Shown here in pieces: positions 8,890-17,448 of a stretch of 64,000 nucleotides of DNA. Every line of letters begins with the position of its first letter. The stretch's first letter is position 1. Below the pieces are notes generated by a model that did not search any database, was not told the DNA's origin, and saw only the letters and a program-made list of their open reading frames with translations. This stretch comes from Rhodoferax sp. (GTDB taxonomy: Bacteria > Pseudomonadota > Gammaproteobacteria > Burkholderiales > Burkholderiaceae_C). Location: contig NZ_JABBPD010000008.1 of assembly GCF_012927445.1 (NCBI RefSeq), positions 372,001 through 436,000 on the forward strand, given 5' to 3'. The translations under genes were made by a program, and so were the position numbers.

Positions 8890-9732
8890 TCAAATTTTCG
8901 AAAAAATCTTGGCTTCCTCGAACAGGGGCGCCAAGTCTCCCAACGACACGATGATTTCGTCCAGCGTGCCTCCCAGCCGTTTGGCAATGGGGGCGGGGAG
9001 TTCATCAATCCAGGGATTCCCCCCAAACCCGAAGGCCAGCTTTTTACTGATCTGGTTGGCGGCAAAGACACACGCAATCATGGGGGTGTCCTTGAGTTCC
9101 GGTCCGTACTGGCAACGAATGGTCTCCACCAAGTCAGCGGGAAAGCGCCATTTTTCCACCAGCATTGCACCCACCACGGCATGGTCGGCACCGATGACCT
9201 CGCGCAGTGCCAGATGCAGAGAGGTTTCATTCCATTGGCTGATTTCCAGCGCTTTGCGAAATTCCTGCGGCATGAACTGGGCAAACACTACTTTGCCGAA
9301 GTCGTGCAACAGGCCGGCAATAAAGCAGTCCATCGGGTCGGCGCCATCCACCCGCAGCGCCAACTGCTTGGCGATGCCCGCGGTGGCCAGCGAGTGAATC
9401 AGGTACTGTTGACCGTCAAAACCGGCCGCATTGTGTGCCGGCAAGATGCCGATGGCGGCAATGCTCAAGGCCAGGTTTTTGATGGTGTTGAAGCCCAGAT
9501 ACACCACCGCGTGGTTGATCGACGTGATCTGCTTGGGCAGGCTGTAGTAGGCGGAATTAACGACCCGCAGCACCTTGACCGTGACCACCGGGTCTTTGTC
9601 AATCACCTGCACCAGGTCCTTGGGCGAGCAATTGACGTCGCGGGTCAGCTCCAGAATTTTTTGGACACTTTTTGGAAACGCGGGCATGCCATCCACCGCA
9701 GCGGCCAGTTTTTGGGAGAGTTCAGGGCTCAT
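8890..9732 (-). CDS. HDOD domain protein
   Basis: This 280-aa protein consists almost entirely of an HDOD domain (about residues 10-210), recognisable from MPAFPKSVQKILELTRD, VIDKDPVVTVKVLRVVNSAYY, INHAVVYLGFNTIKNLALS and GLLHDFGKVVFAQF. HDOD is a non-catalytic relative of HD phosphohydrolases found in bacterial signalling and chemotaxis regulators. No receiver, GGDEF or EAL domain is attached. It is the first gene of the probable HDOD-MBL-nnr operon. The ATG at 9732 has no obvious Shine-Dalgarno. Its biological role here is unknown. Confidence 0.88.
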   Translation of the reverse strand: MSPELSQKLAAAVDGMPAFPKSVQKILELTRDVNCSPKDLVQVIDKDPVVTVKVLRVVNSAYYSLPKQITSINHAVVYLGFNTIKNLALSIAAIGILPAHNAAGFDGQQYLIHSLATAGIAKQLALRVDGADPMDCFIAGLLHDFGKVVFAQFMPQEFRKALEISQWNETSLHLALREVIGADHAVVGAMLVEKWRFPADLVETIRCQYGPELKDTPMIACVFAANQISKKLAFGFGGNPWIDELPAPIAKRLGGTLDEIIVSLGDLAPLFEEAKIFSKI

Positions 9733-9783
9733 AATTTGAATTGTCTGTCAACACTCTATTGTGTCAACTTAAAAAGCACGACA

Positions 9784-11037
9784 TTAAGTGCGCAGTCGTC
9801 CGACGCCAAACCCACTCATATCCAGGTCAGGCGTCCGGCCGGCGATCTGGTCGGCCAGGGCTCTGGCTGAGCCGCAACTCAGCGCCCAGCCACTGGCGCC
9901 ATGCCCGAGGTTCAGCCACAGACCCGCAATCCCGCTGACGCCGATGATCGGCGGTCCGTCCGGGAGCATGGGGCGCGCGCCTTTCCACTCCTGAACCCCG
10001 TTGGACAGGTTGGCGGCACCTGGAAACCAGTCGTGCAAAACCTTGTACAGCGTTTGCAGGGAGCTGGCCCTTTTTTTGTCGGGTGACCCGCCGAGTTCGG
10101 CGCATCCTGCCACGCGCACGCGGTTGCCCAAGCGAGAAATAGCCACCAGATAGTGTTCGTCCATCACGGCACTGCGGGGGCCGTTGAGCGGCTCACGAAT
10201 GGTGGCGCTGATGGAGTAGCCGTAGACGGCGGCCAATGGCATATGCAGGCCCAAGGGATCAAGCAGCCGGGCTGAGTCCAGTCCGGCGCACATCACAGCG
10301 GCGTCAAACTGGCGCGGCGCGTTTTCGCCGGCAATGCCAAGTGCCACTCCGGCGGACGGCAAAACATGGGTGACCGTGGTGTTGAATGAAAATTTCACGC
10401 CCATGCGCTGCGCTTCAGTTTTGAGCAGCAGGGCGAACTGGCGGCAGTTGGCAGCTTCGTCGTCCGGTAAATAGACCGCACCAAAAAATGCCGTGTCCGG
10501 ATTGAGTGCCGATTCGATGTTGCGGGCGGCCACGGGGTCGAGCTCTTTGAACGCCACACCGGCATCACGCAGTACCTGCAGACCCGGCTGCACGCCTTTG
10601 CTGTCCTTCTCGGTTCGCAGCAGCATCATGAAGCCGTCGCTGCGCTCGTATTCCAGCTTCAGATTCGCCGTGATGTGGTGTAACCGTTCTGAGCTGTAAA
10701 ACGCCAGACGTTGCAGGTGGGCCCGGTTGACCAAGAAAGTGTCCAGTTTACAGGCGCGAGACCACTGCCAGAGCCAGGCCAACTCGCGCCCGGAGAGTGG
10801 CAGCCCTACTTTGATGGGCGCATAGCGGCTGAATAAATGCTGAATCAGCTTGGCCGGCATTCCAGGTGCAGCCCAAGGCGTGACGTAGCCCGGTGCCACG
10901 ATGCCGGCGTTGGCAAAACTGGCTTCCTCGGCGGCGGCCCCGCGCCGCTCCAGCACGGTGACTTCGTGCCCGTCACAGGCCAGCTCGTAGGCCGTGGTGA
11001 TGCCGATGATGCCGGCACCAATAACTGCAATCTTCAT
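9784..11037 (-). CDS. dadA: D-amino acid dehydrogenase, FAD-dependent (DadA family)
   Basis: The 417-aa flavoprotein oxidises D-amino acids to 2-oxo acids and ammonia, feeding electrons to the respiratory chain at the inner membrane. The N-terminal dinucleotide-binding fold is clear: MKIAVIGAGIIGITTAYELA with the acidic VLERR end. The DAO-family core continues to the C-terminal FAD contact region GVSGIAGLWLNLGHGASGWALSCGSARALAD. Length fits DadA (about 430 aa). AAGGGATT precedes the ATG as Shine-Dalgarno. Its partner alanine racemase (dadX) is not adjacent. A copy of the dispersed repeat separates it from the upstream amidase. Confidence 0.87.
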   Translation of the reverse strand: MKIAVIGAGIIGITTAYELACDGHEVTVLERRGAAAEEASFANAGIVAPGYVTPWAAPGMPAKLIQHLFSRYAPIKVGLPLSGRELAWLWQWSRACKLDTFLVNRAHLQRLAFYSSERLHHITANLKLEYERSDGFMMLLRTEKDSKGVQPGLQVLRDAGVAFKELDPVAARNIESALNPDTAFFGAVYLPDDEAANCRQFALLLKTEAQRMGVKFSFNTTVTHVLPSAGVALGIAGENAPRQFDAAVMCAGLDSARLLDPLGLHMPLAAVYGYSISATIREPLNGPRSAVMDEHYLVAISRLGNRVRVAGCAELGGSPDKKRASSLQTLYKVLHDWFPGAANLSNGVQEWKGARPMLPDGPPIIGVSGIAGLWLNLGHGASGWALSCGSARALADQIAGRTPDLDMSGFGVGRLRT

Positions 11038-11060
11038 GAATCCCTTTTTTCTTATGCTTT

Positions 11061-11113
11061 ATTGGCTCTAGCTCCCGTTGCTATTGCGTAAGCAGCTATT
11101 ATTTATGTAGCAA
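11061..11113 (-). repeat. Dispersed ~50-bp repeat at the 3' end of the amidase gene
   Basis: The segment attggctctagctcccgttg...gcgtaagcagctattatttatgtagcaa is a clear family member in inverse orientation. In the amidase sense it reads TTGCTACATAAATAATAGC, so the last four codons (LLHK) and the TAA stop of the amidase lie within the repeat. Confidence 0.7.
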
Positions 11114-12427
11114 GTTTTCGATTTGAAGCGCGATGTTGAGTACCGGGTCGTCGTGCATGGCGCCAGCCCAGATCATCAAACCCACCGGTAGCTCATCAGG
11201 CGTGTGGCAGGGGATCGAGATGGCACAGCCGTCAAGCATGTTGATGGCACTGGTGTTTCGCAGTAATTGGGTGTTGACCTGAAAAAAAGCGTCATCACGT
11301 TCGCTCCCTGGCGCCACATCGGCAATTGGAGGGGCCACGATGGGGACGGTGGGTGACAGAAAAGCATCAAAGCCCTGCATGGCCGTCTCCATCGTGTTAA
11401 TCCAGTGGCGTCGGGCGTCTTCAAGCTCTATGTATTCGTAAGCGCGCATTGTCGCACCGCGCTGGATGCGGGCCGCGACGCGTGGGTCGTAAAGATGGGC
11501 TTTTTGTTTCAGCAGATGGTGATGCCAGGCGTAGCTCTCGGCAGCCGAAAAGCCACCAGTTGCCTGAATGTGCTGGAGTTTATTGAGTTCAGGCAGCGCC
11601 AGTTCGTCAATATGGGCGCCCGCATCGCGCAATGTTTTAAGGGTGCGCTGCCAGGCGCGGGACACGGTGGCGTCCAGTCCGTCCAGCATCAAGGTGTGAA
11701 CCACACCCAGGCGGTAGGCGCCAAGCGGAGCGGTGCTACGTGTGACTTGGCGCTGGGCCAATAGCTCGTGGGCCAGGATGGCGTCTGGCACGGAGCGGGT
11801 GAGGGCGCAGACGGTGTCCAGGGTGGTCGACAGCGGCAGCGCGCCTGCCGTTGGCACCAGTCGGGCGGTGTTTTTGAAGCCGACGATGCCGTTGAGGGCG
11901 GCCGGAATGCGAATCGAGCCGCCGGTGTCGGATCCCAGTCCAATAAATGCGGCGCCCGTTGCCACGGAAACGGCCGCCCCGGACGAAGACCCGCCCGGAA
12001 TGCGGGGCACGTCCGTCGGGCTGGCGTTGGCCGGGGTGCCGAAATGCGGATTGACGCCCACCCCCGAGAAGGCAAACTCGACCATGTTGGTGCGGCCGAT
12101 AAAAGCGGCACCCGCGCGGCGCAGCCGGGCAACGGCCAGACTGTCCTGCGCTGCCAGTGGCGCGTCACGGAGCGCGAGGGAGCCGGCGCTGGTGGTCTGC
12201 CCGACGACATCGAACAGATCCTTGATGGAGACCGCCAGGCCCGCCAGCGGTTTTTTCTCAATATCCCGGGTACTGGCAACAGCACGGGCCTCGGCAAAAG
12301 TTTGCTGGAGAAAAACATGGTCGCAGCGCGCTGATTGCGCCGTATCAATGGCCTGCTCAATTTCTGCTGTGGGGTGCATCTGGCCGGTGCGCAGCCCGTG
12401 CCGCGTTGTGTGGAGGTCTGGGAGCAT
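11099..12427 (-). CDS. Amidase (amidase signature family, GatA-like)
   Basis: The 442-aa protein belongs to the amidase signature hydrolases. The Ser-cisSer-Lys triad is visible: Lys in LAGLAVSIKDLFDVVG, the cis-Ser in PRIPGGSSSGAAVSVA and the nucleophilic Ser in GLGSDTGGSIRIPAAL. It is not next to gatC or gatB, so a role in Glu-tRNA amidation is unlikely; catabolic hydrolysis of an amide of unknown identity is more plausible. The C-terminus and stop lie in a dispersed repeat. It is divergent from rpsB; the ATG at 12427 is about 20 bases from the rpsB -10 candidate and has no strong Shine-Dalgarno. Confidence 0.87.
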   Translation of the reverse strand: MLPDLHTTRHGLRTGQMHPTAEIEQAIDTAQSARCDHVFLQQTFAEARAVASTRDIEKKPLAGLAVSIKDLFDVVGQTTSAGSLALRDAPLAAQDSLAVARLRRAGAAFIGRTNMVEFAFSGVGVNPHFGTPANASPTDVPRIPGGSSSGAAVSVATGAAFIGLGSDTGGSIRIPAALNGIVGFKNTARLVPTAGALPLSTTLDTVCALTRSVPDAILAHELLAQRQVTRSTAPLGAYRLGVVHTLMLDGLDATVSRAWQRTLKTLRDAGAHIDELALPELNKLQHIQATGGFSAAESYAWHHHLLKQKAHLYDPRVAARIQRGATMRAYEYIELEDARRHWINTMETAMQGFDAFLSPTVPIVAPPIADVAPGSERDDAFFQVNTQLLRNTSAINMLDGCAISIPCHTPDELPVGLMIWAGAMHDDPVLNIALQIENLLHK

Positions 12428-12444
12428 GGGGTCGCAGGGGTGAG

Positions 12445-12453
12445 TGTTATAAT
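12445..12453 (+). promoter_or_regulatory. Candidate extended -10 promoter for rpsB-tsf
   Basis: TGTTATAAT is an extended -10 element (TGN followed by a perfect TATAAT). No good -35 is seen 17 bases upstream, which is acceptable for an extended -10. It would give an rpsB leader of about 150 bases. Confidence 0.5.
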
Positions 12454-12504
12454 TTTTGGCTTTACTGGGTAGTCAAGTGGCGGCTCAGTAAAAAAATAAG
12501 CAAA

Positions 12505-12578
12505 CCAGTTTCATCAAGGTGTTGCGGCTTTTGCAGGCAAATTCAAAAATGCCTTCAGATGAAGCAAAAACGAACTGG
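12505..12578 (+). promoter_or_regulatory. Structured rpsB leader, candidate S2 autoregulatory region
   Basis: In the untranslated leader CCAGTT-TCATC (12505-12515) can pair with GATGA (12558-12562) and AACTGG (12573-12578), leaving a purine-rich bulge. Inside it AGGCA (12535-12539) can pair with TGCCT (12550-12554). rpsB leaders of other bacteria are known to bind S2 for autoregulation; function here is inferred from position and folding only. Confidence 0.35.
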
Positions 12579-12606
12579 ATTTTAGACCTAACCTTTGGAG
12601 TTAAAC

Positions 12607-13359
12607 ATGTCAGTTACCATGCGCGAAATGCTGGAAGCCGGTGTCCATTTCGGCCACCAAACCCGCTTCTGGAACCCCAAGATGGCCCCGTTCATTTTCG
12701 GTCATCGCAACAAAATTCACATTATCAACCTGGAAAAATCGCTGCCGATGTTCCAGGAAGCAGCCAAATTTGCACGTCAAATTTCTGCCAAGCGCGGTAC
12801 CGTGCTGATGGTGGGTACAAAGCGTCAAGCGCGCGAAACCGTTGCAGAAGAAGCCCAGCGTGCTGGTGTTCCTTATGTTGACCAGCGCTGGCTCGGCGGT
12901 ATGTTGACCAACTTCAAGACGGTCAAGACTTCCATCAAGCGTCTTAAAGACATGAAGATCCAGCAAGAAGCCGGTCTTGATGCGCTGAGCAAAAAAGAAC
13001 AGTTGATGTTTGCCCGTGAAATCGCCAAGCTTGAGCGCGACATTGGTGGCATTCAAGACATGACGGTTCTGCCGGATGCAATTTTTGTGATTGATGTGGG
13101 TTTCCACAAAATTGCCATTGCTGAAGCCAAAAAACTCGGCATTCCCCTGATTGCAGTGGTTGACACCAACCATTCGCCTGAAGGCATTGACTACGTCATT
13201 CCTGGCAATGACGACTCATCCAAGGCTGTGATCTTGTATGCCCGTGGCATTGCTGATGCGATCATTGAAGGCCGTGCCAATATGGTTGACGATGTTGCCA
13301 AGGCCATGGTTGCTGAAAGCGCTGATGAATTTGTCGAAGTGAACGAGGCTGCTGCCTGA
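12607..13359 (+). CDS. rpsB: 30S ribosomal protein S2
   Basis: The 250-aa protein is S2 of the small subunit. It begins [19 protein letters not shown], followed by [13 protein letters not shown] and the family motif [20 protein letters not shown], with [23 protein letters not shown] near the C-terminus. The track ORF adds four codons from a TTG, but GGAG at 12597-12600 lies six bases from the ATG at 12607, which is the true start. It is followed by a terminator-like hairpin before tsf, as is common in this operon, giving more rpsB than rpsB-tsf transcript. Confidence 0.98.
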   Translation: MSVTMREMLEAGVHFGHQTRFWNPKMAPFIFGHRNKIHIINLEKSLPMFQEAAKFARQISAKRGTVLMVGTKRQARETVAEEAQRAGVPYVDQRWLGGMLTNFKTVKTSIKRLKDMKIQQEAGLDALSKKEQLMFAREIAKLERDIGGIQDMTVLPDAIFVIDVGFHKIAIAEAKKLGIPLIAVVDTNHSPEGIDYVIPGNDDSSKAVILYARGIADAIIEGRANMVDDVAKAMVAESADEFVEVNEAAA

Positions 13360-13375
13360 GTTTGTCTGTGACCCC

Positions 13376-13407
13376 AAAAAAGGGGGCTTTGTGGCCCCTT
13401 TTTTTTA
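13376..13407 (+). terminator. Hairpin with T-run between rpsB and tsf
   Basis: AAAAAGGGGGC-TTTGTG-GCCCCTTTTTTTT forms an A/T-flanked GC stem followed by a T-run. It looks like an intrinsic terminator or attenuator separating rpsB from tsf; part of the stem is symmetric enough to act on the other strand too. Confidence 0.8.
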
Positions 13408-13447
13408 GTCCCTTTTTAAATAATTAAACTGAGTACGGAGAATAAAA

Positions 13448-14371
13448 ATGGCTGCAATTACCGCAAGCATGGTCGCTGAACTGCGTGGCAAAACTGACGC
13501 GCCCATGATGGAGTGCAAGCGTGCATTGACTGAAGCTGAAGGCGATATGGCCAAAGCTGAAGAGTTGTTGCGTGTCAAGCTGGGCAGCAAAGCCGGCAAG
13601 GCTGCTGGACGCATCACCGCTGAAGGCGTGGTCACCAGCTATATCGATGGCAATGTGGGTGCCTTGCTCGAAGTTAACTGCGAAACCGACTTCGTTACTA
13701 AAAATGACAGCTTTTTGGCGATCGCCAATGCCGCTGCAGAACTGATTGCCAAGAACAATCCTGCTGACGTGGCGGCTCTGGGCGCTCTGCCCTATACCCA
13801 AGACGGCTTTGGTCCGACACTGGAAGACGTGCGCAAGGGCCTGATCGGCAAGATCGGCGAGAACATGAGCTTTCGTCGTTTCAAGCATTTCGCTTCTGGC
13901 GCCAAGCTTGCCGCGTATTTGCACGGCACGCGTATTGGTGTGGTGGTCGAATTTGAAGGTGATGAAACAGCCGCCAAGGATGTGGCTATGCACGTCGCAG
14001 CGATGAAGCCAGTGGCGTTGTCTAGCGCCGATGTGCCTGCCGAACTGGTAGCCAGAGAGCGTTCCGTGGCTGCGGCCAAGGCGGCTGAAGATGCAGCTGT
14101 TGCGACGGCTGCGGGCAAGCCCGTTCAGTCGGCTGAGATTGTCGCCAAGCGTATTGAGGGCGGTGTGCAGAAATTCCTCAAGGAAGTGTCACTGTTTAAT
14201 CAGTCCTTCGTGAAGAATGACAAGCAGACTGTTGAGCAGATGCTCAAGGCCGCTGGCACGACCGTCAAGAGCTTCACGCTGTATGTGGTTGGCGAAGGCA
14301 TTGAAAAGAAGGTAGATGACTTTGCTGCAGAGGTAGCGGCTCAAATCGCAGCGGCCAAGCAGGGCAGCTGA
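13448..14371 (+). CDS. tsf: Elongation factor Ts
   Basis: The 307-aa protein is the guanine-nucleotide exchange factor for EF-Tu. The N-terminal UBA-like domain ([30 protein letters not shown]) and the EF-Ts core ([15 protein letters not shown]) are clear; further core sequence includes VALHV-like [14 protein letters not shown]. Length is typical of beta-proteobacteria. GGAG nine bases ahead of the ATG serves as the ribosome binding site. Confidence 0.98.
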   Translation: MAAITASMVAELRGKTDAPMMECKRALTEAEGDMAKAEELLRVKLGSKAGKAAGRITAEGVVTSYIDGNVGALLEVNCETDFVTKNDSFLAIANAAAELIAKNNPADVAALGALPYTQDGFGPTLEDVRKGLIGKIGENMSFRRFKHFASGAKLAAYLHGTRIGVVVEFEGDETAAKDVAMHVAAMKPVALSSADVPAELVARERSVAAAKAAEDAAVATAAGKPVQSAEIVAKRIEGGVQKFLKEVSLFNQSFVKNDKQTVEQMLKAAGTTVKSFTLYVVGEGIEKKVDDFAAEVAAQIAAAKQGS

Positions 14372-14378
14372 TCGTCAT

Positions 14379-14448
14379 CCTGGCTGCGATAGCCAGGTTA
14401 TTCCATGTCCAAATTCAGATCGAGATCATCGGGCTGAATTTGGATTTA
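14379..14448 (+). terminator. Two hairpins between tsf and pyrH
   Basis: CCTGGCT-GCGAT-AGCCAGG (14379-14397) is followed by a perfect 11-bp stem TCCAAATTCAG / CTGAATTTGGA (14408-14418 with 14434-14444) and then TTTATT. The second could be a weak terminator or a processing site. Confidence 0.5.
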
Positions 14449-14483
14449 TTCCATTCAACATTCATCACTTCAAGGAATCCATC

Positions 14484-15206
14484 ATGACCATCGCCACACC
14501 AGCCTACAAGCGCATATTGCTCAAGCTGTCAGGCGAAGCCTTGATGGGGGATGACCAGTTTGGCATCAACCGCGACACCATTGTTCGCATGGTGAACGAG
14601 GTGGCCGAAGTTACCCGCCTGGGGGTGGAAGTTGCCGTGGTGATTGGCGGCGGCAATATTTTTCGTGGCGTGGCAGGCGGTTCGGTCGGTATGGACCGGG
14701 CCACGGCGGATTACATGGGCATGCTGGCTACGGTCATGAATGCACTGGCCTTGGGCGACGCCATGAACAAAGCGGGCCTGACCGCTCGCGTCATGTCGGC
14801 GATCGCCATTGAGCAAGTGGTTGAGCCTTATGTCAGGCCTAAGGCTTTGCAGTACCTCGAAGAGGGCAAGGTTGTTATTTTTGCCGCGGGTACTGGCAAT
14901 CCGTTTTTCACCACCGATACCGCCGCTGCGTTGCGGGGTGCAGAAATTGGTGCTGAAATCGTGCTGAAGGCCACCAAGGTCGATGGGGTTTACTCCGCCG
15001 ATCCTAAAAAGGACCCGCTGGCCACCCGCTACAGCAAAATTTCGTTTGATGAAGCGATGTCACAAAATCTGGGCATCATGGATGCCACTGCGTTTGCCTT
15101 GTGCCGCGATCAAAAATTGCCAGTTAAAGTATTCTCCATATTCAAACATGGCGCACTCAAGCGCGTGGTGATGGGGGAAGATGAAGGTACGCTGGTCTAT
15201 GCCTGA
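14484..15206 (+). CDS. pyrH: UMP kinase
   Basis: The 240-aa cytoplasmic enzyme phosphorylates UMP to UDP in pyrimidine synthesis. It belongs to the amino-acid kinase fold: [21 protein letters not shown] at the N-terminus, [32 protein letters not shown], and the phosphate/acceptor region [20 protein letters not shown] and [23 protein letters not shown] precedes the ATG. It lies in the conserved tsf-pyrH-frr order. Confidence 0.98.
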   Translation: MTIATPAYKRILLKLSGEALMGDDQFGINRDTIVRMVNEVAEVTRLGVEVAVVIGGGNIFRGVAGGSVGMDRATADYMGMLATVMNALALGDAMNKAGLTARVMSAIAIEQVVEPYVRPKALQYLEEGKVVIFAAGTGNPFFTTDTAAALRGAEIGAEIVLKATKVDGVYSADPKKDPLATRYSKISFDEAMSQNLGIMDATAFALCRDQKLPVKVFSIFKHGALKRVVMGEDEGTLVYA

Positions 15207-15265
15207 CCCTGTCAGAATTGCAACGCGCAAACAGTGTCCTTTGAACAGTTGAGTAGGAGAGCTAT

Positions 15266-15826
15266 ATGCCGATTTCTGAAATTAAAAACACGGTTGAAGT
15301 CAAGATGGATCAATCCATCGCTGCATTCAAGAACAACCTGACCAAGATTCGTACCGGCCGGGCAAATCCCGCGTTGCTCGATACAGTTCAGGTTGACTAT
15401 TACGGTTCCCTGATGCCGATCAGTCAGGTGGCGAATGTGTCCTTGCTGGATTCCCGCACCATCAGCGTCCAGCCTTGGGAAAAAGGCATGGGCGCCAAGA
15501 TTGAAAAAGCCATTCGCGACAGCGATTTGGGTCTCAATCCGTCTTCCATGGGCGATTTGATTCGTGTCCCGATGCCCGCCATGTCGGAAGAGCGTCGCAA
15601 GGAATTGACCAAAGTCGTGCGGAATGAAGGTGAAAGCGCCAAGGTCGCTGTGCGCAATCTGCGCCGTGATGCCAATGAAGCCGTTAAAAAAGCGGTCAAA
15701 GACAAGCTGGCTTCTGAAGATGATCAAAAACGGACGGAATCAGAAATCCAGAAAACGACGGATCGCCACATTGTCGTCATTGACCAATTGGTGGCCGCTA
15801 AAGAACAAGACATCATGGCGGTCTGA
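15266..15826 (+). CDS. frr: Ribosome recycling factor
   Basis: The 186-aa protein dissociates ribosomes from mRNA after termination, together with EF-G. Diagnostic stretches are [45 protein letters not shown] and [18 protein letters not shown]. Length is standard (about 185). TAGGAGAG precedes the ATG. Confidence 0.98.
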   Translation: MPISEIKNTVEVKMDQSIAAFKNNLTKIRTGRANPALLDTVQVDYYGSLMPISQVANVSLLDSRTISVQPWEKGMGAKIEKAIRDSDLGLNPSSMGDLIRVPMPAMSEERRKELTKVVRNEGESAKVAVRNLRRDANEAVKKAVKDKLASEDDQKRTESEIQKTTDRHIVVIDQLVAAKEQDIMAV

Positions 15827-15853
15827 CGTCAGTCAGACGCTTTAATTCTCTAC

Positions 15854-16585
15854 ATGACTTCGCCTAGCGTGGTTCCTCACCATATTGCCATCGTCATGGA
15901 TGGCAATGGGCGTTGGGCGTCTAAACGGTTTCTTCCGCGTGTTGTCGGCCACAAGCAAGGGGTTGATGCGCTTCGCCGCTGCGTCAAGGCTTGTGCGGAC
16001 CGGGGCGTGGGCGTGTTGACTGTGTTCGCTTTTTCTTCAGAGAACTGGAATCGTCCGGCCGAAGAGGTCTCCGGTTTGATGAGTCTTTTTGCCATGGCGC
16101 TTACCCGCGAGGTGCCGCAACTCAAGGCCGATGGTGTGCAGATCCATTTTGTGGGTGAGCGCACTACGCTGTCGGAGAAGGTGATTGCGGGTATCGAACA
16201 GGCGGAGTTGTCGACGGCATCCAATACCCGCTTGATTTTGAATGTTTGCTTTAATTACGGCGGTCGCTGGGACATCGTTCAGGCCGCCGAAAAATTAGTG
16301 GCCCAAGGCCAGCCCGTGACAGAGCTAAATTTAAACGGGGCAATGGCATTGGCGCATGTTCCTGATCCCGACCTGGTCATTCGCACTGGTGGAGAGCAAC
16401 GCATCAGCAATTTTCTGTTGTGGCAAACGGCCTACTCAGAGTTTTATTTCAGCGACAAGCTCTGGCCAGAGTTTGATGAAGAGGCGCTTGATCTCGCCAT
16501 TGAAGCTTTCAGTCAACGTGAAAGACGGTTTGGTAAAACATCAGGCCAGCTTGCTGAGCAGGCAATCATCCCTACCGTTGTTTGA
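15854..16585 (+). CDS. uppS: Isoprenyl transferase (undecaprenyl diphosphate synthase)
   Basis: This 243-aa cis-prenyltransferase makes undecaprenyl diphosphate, the lipid carrier for peptidoglycan and O-antigen. The catalytic Asp is in HHIAIVMDGNGRWASKR (D16), and FAFSSENWNRP, NVCFNYGGRWDI and DPDLVIRTGGEQRISNFLLWQTAYSE are all conserved. The start at 15854 has no clear Shine-Dalgarno, and the gene is 27 bases after frr. Confidence 0.97.
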   Translation: MTSPSVVPHHIAIVMDGNGRWASKRFLPRVVGHKQGVDALRRCVKACADRGVGVLTVFAFSSENWNRPAEEVSGLMSLFAMALTREVPQLKADGVQIHFVGERTTLSEKVIAGIEQAELSTASNTRLILNVCFNYGGRWDIVQAAEKLVAQGQPVTELNLNGAMALAHVPDPDLVIRTGGEQRISNFLLWQTAYSEFYFSDKLWPEFDEEALDLAIEAFSQRERRFGKTSGQLAEQAIIPTVV

Positions 16586-16594
16586 GGAATTCAG

Positions 16595-17440
16595 ATGCTA
16601 AAACAGCGCGTTATCACGGCTCTCGTTCTGCTGCTTATCTTGCTGCCAGCCCTGTTCTATCACTCGCCCGTGCCATTTTGTGCGATTAGCCTGGTCCTGA
16701 TCGCCGCCGGTGCCTGGGAATGGGCTCGACTCAATGGCTATGGTCCAGTGGGGTCGCTGCTTGCCGGCTTTATTTGTGTCGTCGTCTGCTCGCTAACCTG
16801 GTGGCTGGGTGTCCTTGAGCAATCACTGCCCGTGCTGTGGCTACTTGCCGGGGCGGCTTGGGTGCTGGCCGGCGCTTGGGTGTTGCATCGTGGTGTGTCG
16901 GCGTGGTCCGGCCATCCACAGGTGGTCCGGCTGGTGTCTGGGCTTGTTGCGCTCTGGCTGGCTTGGCTGGCGGTGGCGCAGGCGCGGGTGATTGGGATCA
17001 ATTTCCTGCTTTCCATTCTGGTGCTGGTCTGGGTGGCGGATATCTTTGCCTATTTTGCGGGTAAGGCGTTCGGCGGACGATTCAGCCATGGCAAGCTCGC
17101 GCCCAGCATCAGTCCTGGTAAAAGCTGGGAAGGTGTTTGGGGTGGCATGGTGGGCGTGCTCGTCTTGGCCTTTGTCTGGCGTTGGGCTGATACCGCATGG
17201 GCCACCACGGTCCCCAGCTTGTACAGTCACCTTGGACTTAGAGGTGGATGGCTGCTGCTGATTGCGGTCGTGTTCCTGGCTGCGATGAGTGTGGTGGGTG
17301 ATTTGTTTGAGTCGCTGGTCAAGCGCAGTGCGGGCGTCAAAGACAGTAGCGGCCTGCTGCCAGGCCATGGCGGTGTGCTCGATCGGGTCGATGCTTTATT
17401 GCCCACGCTGCCGCTGGCGATGATGCTCTACTCCGTGTAA
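16595..17440 (+). CDS. cdsA: Phosphatidate cytidylyltransferase (CDP-diglyceride synthase)
   Basis: The 281-aa polytopic inner-membrane enzyme makes CDP-diacylglycerol from CTP and phosphatidate for phospholipid synthesis. Multiple hydrophobic helices are evident from residue 5 on. The CTP transferase signature near the C-terminus is visible as SLVKRSAGVKDSSGLLPGHGGVLDRVDA, preceded by LAPSISPGKSWEG. GAGGAATTC just upstream gives a ribosome binding site overlapping the uppS stop region. Confidence 0.96.
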   Translation: MLKQRVITALVLLLILLPALFYHSPVPFCAISLVLIAAGAWEWARLNGYGPVGSLLAGFICVVVCSLTWWLGVLEQSLPVLWLLAGAAWVLAGAWVLHRGVSAWSGHPQVVRLVSGLVALWLAWLAVAQARVIGINFLLSILVLVWVADIFAYFAGKAFGGRFSHGKLAPSISPGKSWEGVWGGMVGVLVLAFVWRWADTAWATTVPSLYSHLGLRGGWLLLIAVVFLAAMSVVGDLFESLVKRSAGVKDSSGLLPGHGGVLDRVDALLPTLPLAMMLYSV

Positions 17441-17448
17441 AAGCGCCG

